Shown piece after piece: positions 1 to 6,380 of a stretch of DNA of 12,877 nucleotides. The notes under the pieces were generated by a model, which worked only from the letters and a program-made list of their open reading frames with translations, made no database searches and was not told where the DNA came from. The stretch lies in contig JAZNCE010000142.1 of the NCBI GenBank assembly GCA_045587385.1, positions 1 through 12,877 of the forward strand, in the 5' to 3' direction. Each line of letters begins with the position of its first letter. The first letter of the stretch is position 1. Made by a program: the position numbers and the translations under genes. The DNA is from SVQP01 sp045587385. GTDB lineage: Bacteria > Bacillota > Clostridia > Oscillospirales > CAG-272.

Positions 1-846
1 GCTCAGATCGAGGGGTTCTACGAGATGTTTATGCTTGACCTTGCCACAGGATTGCGCCGCGGTGAGGTGGTCGGTCTGCAATGGAAGAACATCGACATCG
101 AGAACGGCACTCTTTCGGTTACAAGGCAGGTACGATACGTGAAGGGCGAATTAAGGATCGAGCCACCCAAGACCAAGGCATCGGAACGAAGCATCATCCT
201 CTCTCCGCCCGTGCTCGAAATGCTTACAGAGTATAAGAAAACGGTCAACTCGATATGGCTGTTTCCATCACCTGTGAAGAAAGAGGATGTGCCGAGAGAT
301 CCGTCCGCATGCAGAAAGGCTCTTGCCAGGATCCTAAAGAGAGCCGAATGCGAGCACGTGCCGTTCCACGCCATGCGCCATACCTTCGCATCCAACGCCT
401 TCCACTACGGCATGGACGTTAAGACCTTGGCCAGCACCATAGGCCATGAAAGCGTAGAAACGACTTTGAACGTCTATGCGCATAGCTCCGAGCAGATGAA
501 GCGCGATGCAGCCAAGAAGATTGACGAGGCTATCGGTACAGTCCTCGGTGCAGATGTGACCGCTTCTGATGCCTCCTGTGGCGATGAAAACGGTGAGGCA
601 CAAGAACTCACGAACAACACGAATAAGCCTAAAACGGTGGAATTTAAGCCCTACCAGCCCAAATATCGCAAGCGCGGGACGGGCTCGGTGCATCAGGTCA
701 GTAAGAACGTGTGGGAAGGGAGATATACGCCTACCGTCAATGGCAAACGCATCTCGCGGAATATATACGCCGATAGCGAGGAAGAGTGCGAGGTAAAGCT
801 TGAGGTGCTGATCAAGGAAATGAAAGCGGAGTTTGGGATCAAATAA
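1..846 (+). CDS. Tyrosine recombinase / integrase, 5'-truncated by window edge
   Basis: This is the catalytic half of a phage or ICE-type site-specific tyrosine recombinase, which cuts and rejoins DNA at attachment sites. The reading frame is open to base 1, so the start and the N-terminal DNA-binding part lie outside the window; 281 residues are visible. Counting from base 1, the catalytic set is present: Arg19 in TGLRRGEV, a Lys in the PPKTKAS hairpin, His123 and Arg126 in HAMRHT, His149 in IGHES, and the nucleophile Tyr159 in NVYAH. The spacings (R126 to H149, H149 to Y159) are normal for the family, so the domain looks intact. After the tyrosine there is about 120 residues more than usual: a polar linker (about 175-215), then a block around 225-281 with GTGSVHQ and WEGRYTP that resembles the small arm-binding domain normally found at the N-terminus of integrases. 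No partner excisionase is visible. The integrase call is firm; the element type is unknown. Confidence 0.93.
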   Translation, partial: AQIEGFYEMFMLDLATGLRRGEVVGLQWKNIDIENGTLSVTRQVRYVKGELRIEPPKTKASERSIILSPPVLEMLTEYKKTVNSIWLFPSPVKKEDVPRDPSACRKALARILKRAECEHVPFHAMRHTFASNAFHYGMDVKTLASTIGHESVETTLNVYAHSSEQMKRDAAKKIDEAIGTVLGADVTASDASCGDENGEAQELTNNTNKPKTVEFKPYQPKYRKRGTGSVHQVSKNVWEGRYTPTVNGKRISRNIYADSEEECEVKLEVLIKEMKAEFGIK

Positions 847-886
847 ATGCATAATATCAAGGCTTGTGCATGAGTCTTGTTATTAT

Positions 887-976
887 CCACTCTATACGCC
901 GGTCACACATCAAAATGCAAATAGATGTGTTAAAGACAGGGCAAGGATAAAACCGCCTTATGCCCATAGAGTGGGC
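887..976. repeat. Nested inverted repeats after the integrase gene
   Basis: A perfect 9-bp inverted repeat, CCACTCTAT (887-895) and ATAGAGTGG (966-974), encloses a second perfect 7-bp one, ACACATC (905-911) and GATGTGT (924-930). The right arm can also fold locally as GCCCA-TAGAG-TGGGC (962-976), which excludes the long-range pairing. The gap 847-1003 shows no gene. Because it directly follows an integrase, it could hold the element's attachment or arm-binding sites, or a small structured RNA. Neither is proven: no second copy of a core site is visible in the window and no tRNA gene is present. Confidence 0.4.
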
Positions 977-1003
977 TGGTGAGTGTTTTATAATTGACAC
1001 GCT

Positions 1004-1042
1004 GAATCAAAGAAAAGGGCGGCGGAGTGCTCCGTCGCCTTT
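1004..1042 (-). terminator. Intrinsic terminator of the AraC-family gene
   Basis: Read on the minus strand, a GC-rich hairpin with a 9-bp core (1018-1026 with 1031-1039, one G-T pair, extended by A-T pairs on both sides) and a 4-nt loop is followed by the T-rich tail TTTTCTTTG. It begins 18 bases past the stop codon of the regulator. On the plus strand the tail is short, so it would end integrase transcripts poorly. Confidence 0.85.
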
Positions 1043-1059
1043 CGTATGAAATTCTGCTG

Positions 1060-2259
1060 TTAGGTGCTGTTTTCTCGGTACTCCCTTGGCGTTTGGCCGC
1101 TGTACTTTTTGAATATTCTTGTAAAGTGACTTTGGGAGGAAAATCCGAGATAATCCGCTATCAGGGTAAGCGATTTATCGCTGTAACGAAGAAGCCGCTT
1201 TGCCTCCTCGATTTTTTCACCGAGGATGAAATCGGTCAATGTCATTCCTGTTTCTTGCTTGAATTTGGATGCAAGGTGTGTGCGGCTGATGAACAGGCTT
1301 TTTGCCAGATCGTCTACGTCGAGCGGCCTTGAAAGGTTGTGTTGCACGTAATTTGTCACCTGCATGAGAAGCTTTGATGGGTTCTTGCCAAGCCGTACGC
1401 GCTCAACGCGACGGGTATAGTCAAGCACCATATGATATTGCAGATTGACAATGGACTCAACGCCCGACATCAATTCGCTTTTGCGGATATATTCGTCGGA
1501 AAGCGAAAGCGCGTCCTCGGCATCCATACCGCCCTTGATAGCCGAGCGTGAGGCAAGCGTGGCGGTGACGATAAAGGTGTTTTTGTACTGCCGCAGAGCA
1601 TCGTTGGCAATGACTCCGCCGCGCACACTTGGAGCACGTGAAAGCCATTCACATAACGCGCCGACGTCTCCTTTTTCAATCATTTGCATCAGCGCTTGCT
1701 CAAGGGCGAGCGTGTTATGCGTTTCTCGCGGTTCATTTTCGGTCTGTTTCTCGTAACGCTTGTCAAATTGCTCGTTCTGTATCATGGTTTCAAGCTCTAT
1801 CTGCTCAAAATCATAGATGGTCACATCCTCAAGCGAACGCTTTTCGCCGTTAAGTACGTAATTCATGGTACAAAGGATCTGTACGATGCTGCCAAGTGGC
1901 ATTTGCACGAGGGACCTCATCGCGGTGGAAAACGCCTCTACCCGGGAAAAATCCAGATTGCACGCGAAAGCCAGCTCACGCAGATCATGATCGCTCATGG
2001 GCGTTCTGCGAGAAGGACCGATCACGACTGTATGTCGGTCTGAACGGACGATGCCGTAATAGTTGAAAAAAGGTGTCGTGAAATAGCCAATATGCTCGGT
2101 GATTGCAAATACGTTATCTAAATACGGCTCGATAGGGTCCGCAGGGAAATCCACCACCGAATAAAAAAAGGTCAGCTCCTTATCTTTGTATATACGGACG
2201 GGAATCCCCGCAAGATTGCCGATCACACGGCACAAATACTCAAGATCAATACGTTCCAT
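1060..2259 (-). CDS. AraC-family transcriptional regulator
   Basis: A 399-residue DNA-binding regulator that probably controls the divergent glycosidase operon. The C-terminal 100 residues (about 297-395) form the AraC-type double helix-turn-helix: helix set one around 314-345 (DVDDLAKSLFISRTHLASKF) and set two around 363-395 (SLTLIADYLGFSS, then SHFTRIFKKYSGQTPREYR). The first 290 residues are a divergent sensor region without transmembrane segments, so the ligand is probably cytoplasmic, perhaps a sugar or glycoside brought in by the neighbouring transporter. I start it at 2259 (MERIDLEY) because AGGAGGTGAT lies just upstream; an upstream ATG at 2289 would put this ribosome site inside the gene. 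The neighbours (GH3, GPH, GH78) and the back-to-back promoters argue for a pathway-specific activator. The family call is firm; the ligand is inferred. Confidence 0.93.
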   Translation of the reverse strand: MERIDLEYLCRVIGNLAGIPVRIYKDKELTFFYSVVDFPADPIEPYLDNVFAITEHIGYFTTPFFNYYGIVRSDRHTVVIGPSRRTPMSDHDLRELAFACNLDFSRVEAFSTAMRSLVQMPLGSIVQILCTMNYVLNGEKRSLEDVTIYDFEQIELETMIQNEQFDKRYEKQTENEPRETHNTLALEQALMQMIEKGDVGALCEWLSRAPSVRGGVIANDALRQYKNTFIVTATLASRSAIKGGMDAEDALSLSDEYIRKSELMSGVESIVNLQYHMVLDYTRRVERVRLGKNPSKLLMQVTNYVQHNLSRPLDVDDLAKSLFISRTHLASKFKQETGMTLTDFILGEKIEEAKRLLRYSDKSLTLIADYLGFSSQSHFTRIFKKYSGQTPREYRENST

Positions 2260-2262
2260 ATC

Positions 2263-2272
2263 ATCACCTCCT
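2263..2272 (-). promoter_or_regulatory. Ribosome binding site that sets the AraC-gene start
   Basis: On the minus strand AGGAGGTGAT, complementary to the 16S rRNA 3' end, lies 3 bases (TGATGAT when counted from AGGAGG: 7) before the ATG at 2259. It falls within the longer open frame starting at 2289, which is why that longer start is rejected. Confidence 0.85.
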
Positions 2273-2288
2273 ACAACAACACAAGACA

Positions 2289-2317
2289 ATTATATCACAA
2301 ATTGGACGAAAATGCAA
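2289..2317 (-). promoter_or_regulatory. Promoter of the AraC-family gene
   Basis: On the minus strand TTGCAT (2317-2312), a 17-base spacer and TATAAT (2294-2289), preceded by TG one base before the hexamer. This is a strong, probably constitutive promoter with a leader of only about 20 bases before the start at 2259. Confidence 0.8.
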
Positions 2318-2368
2318 GAACAACGACGAGATTTATGATATAATGTAAAATGTAAGATTGTATCACAA
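2293..2368. repeat. Direct repeats in the AraC/GH3 divergent promoter region
   Basis: TATCACAA occurs at 2293-2300, overlapping the regulator's -10, and again at 2361-2368, running into the GH3 ribosome site, 68 bases apart on the same strand. Between them AATGTAA is repeated in tandem (2342-2348 and 2349-2355). AraC proteins often bind direct repeats, so these are candidate operator halves, but 8 bases twice can occur by chance. Confidence 0.3.
2336..2344 (+). promoter_or_regulatory. Extended -10 promoter of the GH3-GPH-GH78 operon
   Basis: TGATATAAT (2336-2344) is a consensus extended -10. Seventeen bases upstream the -35 window (2316-2321, AAGAAC) has no consensus and overlaps the -35 of the divergent regulator promoter. 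A promoter lacking its -35 beside an AraC gene suggests activation by that regulator. Confidence 0.7.
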
Positions 2369-2379
2369 GGAGAATTTTT

Positions 2380-4827
2380 ATGGATATAGAGAATATTATG
2401 AAATCGCTTACCCGTGAAGAAAAGGTAGCTTTGGTTGCGGGGACGGATTTTATGTATACCAATCCCGTTCCGCGCGTACATATTCCAAGCGTCAGAATGA
2501 GCGACGGCCCTCACGGGCTGCGCGTGCAAGGAGCTGGCGGAGATAACGGAGTAACGGGAAGTGAGCCTGCTACGTGCTTTCCGACAGCAGCGACAAGTGC
2601 TTCAAGCTGGAACCCCGAAAACACATATAGAATGGGAAAGGCTATCGGTAAGGAAGCAAAGCACTACGGCGTGGACGTGGTGCTCGGCCCTGCTGTGAAT
2701 ATCAAAAGAAATCCGCTGGGTGGCAGATGCTTTGAATACTTTTCGGAGGACCCTTTCCTTGCAGGGAAAATGGGGGCTGCCGAGGCGTGCGGTATTCAAA
2801 GTGAAGACGTCGGTGTGTCGGTCAAGCACTTTGCGCTCAACAACAGCGAAAACTATCGCTTTATGGGCGATAGCGTTGCCGATATGCGTGCCATTCGCGA
2901 GATCTATCTGAAGCCCTTTGAAATGATCGTGAAGGATGCGCACCCCGAAACCGTGATGTGTGCTTACAACAAGATCAACGGCACGTATTGTAGCGAAAAC
3001 AAATGGTTGCTTACGGATGTTCTCCGAAATGAATGGGGCTTTGACGGGCTTGTGATGACCGACTGGGGCGCAACGCACGATCGCCTCCAAATGCTCTGCG
3101 CAGGGCTTGACCTTGAAATGCCGGGTGACACCGCCATCTGCCGCAAGTGGATCATGGACGGACTTGAGAGCGGTGAGCTTGATGAATCCGTACTCGATGA
3201 GGCGGTCAGAAACGTTCTCACCCTTGTAGCAAAGCACGAAAGCAAGAAGAAGGAGCAAGCCGATTTCAAAGCACATCACGCCCTTGCAAAGGAGATTGCC
3301 AAAGACAGCGCGGTGCTACTGAAAAATTGCGGAATGCTTCCGCTTGACAAAAACAACGGCTATTTTGTTTGCGGAGAGCTGTTCGAGAAGATGCGCTACC
3401 AAGGCTCGGGAAGCTCGATGATCAATCCCACATATCTCTCGACACCCAAGACAGCATTTGATGCAAACGGTGTGAAATATACTTATGCCAAGGGGTACCG
3501 GGAAAATGAGCTTGCAGCGAGCACCGCGCTGATAGAGGAAGCGCTTGATGCATGCGCCGAGTATGACAGTATTCTCGTGTTTGCAGGCCTGACAGACTAC
3601 GTGGAAAGTGAAGGCGCAGACAGAGAAAATATGCGACTGCCCGAAAACCAGCTTGCGTTGATTGATGCATTGATCAAAGCCAATAAGCGCGTAACCGTTG
3701 TGCTATTTGGCGGATCTCCTATGGAATTGCCTTTTGCGGATCAGGTGGATGCCATTCTCAATATGTATCTGCCCGGTCAGAATGGCGGCGAGGCAACCTA
3801 TTCGCTTTTGTTTGGCGAAAGCACTCCATCAGGAAAGCTTGCCCAAACGTGGCCTTATGAATATGCAGACGTGCCTTTCGGTGATGCTTTCGGGAAAACA
3901 AAAAACGAGGTGTATAAGGAAAGCGTTTTCGTCGGCTACCGTTACTATACGACCGCAGGGAAAAAGGTTCGCTATCCGTTTGGCTACGGACTTTCCTATA
4001 CTTCATTTAGTTATGAAAATATGTCCGTGCAGGAAAGCGAAAACGGGTATCTCGTTTCCTGCGACGTGACGAATACGGGTGCTTATGACGGCGCGGAGGT
4101 CGTTCAGCTTTACGTGGGCGCGCCTGCTGCGGAGGTGTTCTGTCCCGTAAGAGAACTGAAGGGCTTTTCCAAGGTATATCTGAAAGCGGGAGAAACACAG
4201 CGCGTGGAGATTACGGTAGAGAAGAATGATTTGCGCTATTGGAACTTAAGCGAGAACCGCTACGTTCTTGAAGACGGAGATTACCGCTTCGAGCTTTGTT
4301 CGGATTCTCAGACCGTACAGCTAAGCACCACAGTCAGCATAGCGGGAGAGAGTGCAGGCAGACCGTACACCGATGCCGTGCTTGAAATTTACAAAAAAGC
4401 CGCACTTGACAAGGTCACCGATGACGTTTTCGAGCAGATGGCAGGACTCAAAATTCCCGAGATCCCTCCGAAAAAGCCCATCCGTATGGAAAGCCGTTTT
4501 TCGGATATGAGGGCAACCTTCATGGGCAAGATCCTGTATGCCGCTGTGCTTTCGGTTGCAAAGGCCGATATGCGTAAGGCAAAAAAGATGCCGGAGGGCG
4601 TGGAGCGCGACAACAAGATCAAGGGAGCGATTTTCCTTGAGAGAATACTCGATTCCAATTCGATTATTACCATGTCTATGTCGGCAGGAGGAAGCTGCCC
4701 TTATAACATGGCAGAAATGTTCGTGCATCTTGCAAACGGTAGAATTATAAAGGGACTGAAATGCTTGTGCAGCGGAGTGAAAGCACCGGCACTTCCCAAA
4801 CATAAGGAGAAAGAAAATGACAGGTAA
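2380..4827 (+). CDS. Glycoside hydrolase family 3, probable beta-glucosidase
   Basis: An 815-residue retaining beta-glycosidase that hydrolyses terminal beta-linked glucose, or possibly xylose, from glycosides. The (beta/alpha)8 domain carries KHF (149-151) and the nucleophile motif VMTDWGA with Asp228. The second alpha/beta domain contains QGSGSS (341-346) and ESEGADR, whose Glu411 is the likely acid/base. A fibronectin III-like domain follows (about 530-650, with YPFGYGLSYT at its start). The last 155 residues are an extra tail seen in clostridial relatives and without an assigned role. There is no signal peptide, so it acts in the cytoplasm on imported glycoside. The start is fixed by AAGGAG (2367-2372), 7 bases before the ATG. 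Its 3' end overlaps the transporter gene by 11 bases, implying translational coupling. Family is certain; substrate is inferred from the GH78 and transporter neighbours. Confidence 0.95.
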   Translation: MDIENIMKSLTREEKVALVAGTDFMYTNPVPRVHIPSVRMSDGPHGLRVQGAGGDNGVTGSEPATCFPTAATSASSWNPENTYRMGKAIGKEAKHYGVDVVLGPAVNIKRNPLGGRCFEYFSEDPFLAGKMGAAEACGIQSEDVGVSVKHFALNNSENYRFMGDSVADMRAIREIYLKPFEMIVKDAHPETVMCAYNKINGTYCSENKWLLTDVLRNEWGFDGLVMTDWGATHDRLQMLCAGLDLEMPGDTAICRKWIMDGLESGELDESVLDEAVRNVLTLVAKHESKKKEQADFKAHHALAKEIAKDSAVLLKNCGMLPLDKNNGYFVCGELFEKMRYQGSGSSMINPTYLSTPKTAFDANGVKYTYAKGYRENELAASTALIEEALDACAEYDSILVFAGLTDYVESEGADRENMRLPENQLALIDALIKANKRVTVVLFGGSPMELPFADQVDAILNMYLPGQNGGEATYSLLFGESTPSGKLAQTWPYEYADVPFGDAFGKTKNEVYKESVFVGYRYYTTAGKKVRYPFGYGLSYTSFSYENMSVQESENGYLVSCDVTNTGAYDGAEVVQLYVGAPAAEVFCPVRELKGFSKVYLKAGETQRVEITVEKNDLRYWNLSENRYVLEDGDYRFELCSDSQTVQLSTTVSIAGESAGRPYTDAVLEIYKKAALDKVTDDVFEQMAGLKIPEIPPKKPIRMESRFSDMRATFMGKILYAAVLSVAKADMRKAKKMPEGVERDNKIKGAIFLERILDSNSIITMSMSAGGSCPYNMAEMFVHLANGRIIKGLKCLCSGVKAPALPKHKEKENDR

Positions 4828-6379
4828 ATTGCTTGAAAAAAGAATTTTTCACTCAAGAGTGAAAAGCGATCGCGTAAAGGCAGGGGAGAAATGGCTCGGA
4901 TACCTGATTGGCCCTGCTGGAGCACTGCTTCTCAACGCCGTGCTCGCTACCTATCTGAACGTTTACTATACCGACGTTCTCAATTTGACGCACATCTGGG
5001 GAGGTGTATTCCTCACCGTATTTCCTATTGTGTCCAAGATCATTGATGCTATCACCAATATTGTGATGGGTTATGTCATTGACCGCACCAGGACAAAGCA
5101 GGGAAAGGCACGTCCGTGGCTTTTACTTTCCGCGCCTCTCGTTGCGATTACAGGTGTACTGCTGTTTACCGTACCGCAGGCAAGCGAGGGTGTACAGGTT
5201 ATATGGATCATGATTTCCTACAATCTTTTCTATTCCTTTGCGTACACCATCTTTAATATGAGCCATAATCTGATGGTTCCGCTTTCCACGAGAAACACCA
5301 CCGATCGCGGAAGCCTTTCGGTTTTCAACCAGATCGCAAGCATTATGATGAGCGGCATTCTCGTTGCGCTCATCTTCCCGATGGTCATTATGCCCATGCT
5401 TGGCGTTGACAAGACAAAGTGGATATTGGTGATGGGCATTCTTTCGATCATAACGCTTCCGCTGATTCTTCTCGAATATTACTTCACCAAGGAGAGAGTG
5501 ACCGAGGAAACGCAGGATATAGAGGAAAAGAAGATCCCATTCAAAACGCAGCTTAAGATCGTGTTCACCGATAAATATCTCCTGATCGTTTTCGCGTATT
5601 TCCTGATTTACACCTTTGGTGTGAGCATGAAAAACCTCGGTCTTGTCTATTATTGCAACTACGTTCTCGGTACATACAATGACGGTATTACGCAGATGTT
5701 GGTTTCGGTCATCGGCGGCGTGCCCATGGGCATCGGTATTTTTGCAGTGTGGCCGCTTGCCAAGAAGTTTGGCAAGAGAAACGTGACTATGTGGGGCTTC
5801 GTGCTTTATGCCATCGGTAGTCTGATCTGTTGGCTGTTTCCCACCAATCTTATCATCGTGTTGGTTGGACAGTTTATCAAGAACATCGGCGGTCTTCCTT
5901 GCGCGTATGTGTTTATGGCGCTCTTTGCCGACACGCTTGACCATCTTGAGTGGAAGAGCGGTATCCGCTGCGACGGCTTGGCAATGTCGATCTATAACGT
6001 CATCGCGGTAGCTCTTGTTGGTATTGTAACGGGAGTTTTCAACGGCATGCTGAGTGCTGCCGGTTATATTGCACCTTCTATGGACGCTGCAGGGAATACC
6101 GTTGCGGCAACTCAGCCGCAGGCTGTCCTTGACGCGATTACCTTCTCCTTCGTGGGTCTTGAAGTGTTTACGGGTATTGTGCTTGCCGTGCTTCTCGCGT
6201 TCTTCTCGGTAGAAAAAACGATTGGTAGAAAGCAGGCTGTGATCAAGACTCGTCAGGGTGCAGAGGTTACAGAGCAAGTCGTACCCCTTTCCGCAAAGGA
6301 AACTGCCGCCTGGGAAAAGGAGATGGCTGCGGGTGAGCAATATTACGAAAAAATTCAGAAAGAACTGAGCGGTAAGTAA
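4817..6379 (+). CDS. GPH-family sugar:cation symporter (MelB-like)
   Basis: A 520-residue inner-membrane transporter of the glycoside-pentoside-hexuronide family within the major facilitator superfamily, probably importing a glycoside for the flanking hydrolases. About twelve hydrophobic segments span roughly residues 25-465. Family marks are DAITNIVMGYVIDRT (77-91), RPW (99-101), and the ADTLDHLEWKSGIRC region (371-385), where Lys380 matches MelB Lys377. By eye alignment to MelB, Asp77 matches Asp55, but Asn81 stands where MelB has Asp59, and Asn147 where it has Asp124, so cation coupling may differ. The charged C-terminal tail (about 466-520) lacks the IIA domain of LacS-type members. The start has AAGGAG at 4804-4809, 7 bases before the ATG, inside the end of the GH3 gene. 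The substrate is unproven; rhamnosyl-glucosides are suggested by context. Confidence 0.93.
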   Translation: MTGKLLEKRIFHSRVKSDRVKAGEKWLGYLIGPAGALLLNAVLATYLNVYYTDVLNLTHIWGGVFLTVFPIVSKIIDAITNIVMGYVIDRTRTKQGKARPWLLLSAPLVAITGVLLFTVPQASEGVQVIWIMISYNLFYSFAYTIFNMSHNLMVPLSTRNTTDRGSLSVFNQIASIMMSGILVALIFPMVIMPMLGVDKTKWILVMGILSIITLPLILLEYYFTKERVTEETQDIEEKKIPFKTQLKIVFTDKYLLIVFAYFLIYTFGVSMKNLGLVYYCNYVLGTYNDGITQMLVSVIGGVPMGIGIFAVWPLAKKFGKRNVTMWGFVLYAIGSLICWLFPTNLIIVLVGQFIKNIGGLPCAYVFMALFADTLDHLEWKSGIRCDGLAMSIYNVIAVALVGIVTGVFNGMLSAAGYIAPSMDAAGNTVAATQPQAVLDAITFSFVGLEVFTGIVLAVLLAFFSVEKTIGRKQAVIKTRQGAEVTEQVVPLSAKETAAWEKEMAAGEQYYEKIQKELSGK

Positions 6380-6380
6380 T

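Noticed and set aside
847..1003. tRNA gene as the integration target
   Set aside because: No T-arm signature (GGTTCGAATCC-like) or cloverleaf pairing was found in the gap, or elsewhere between genes.
2260..2289. Ten-residue longer N-terminus for the AraC gene
   Set aside because: It would place the strong Shine-Dalgarno AGGAGGTGAT inside the coding sequence and begin the gene at its own -10 element.
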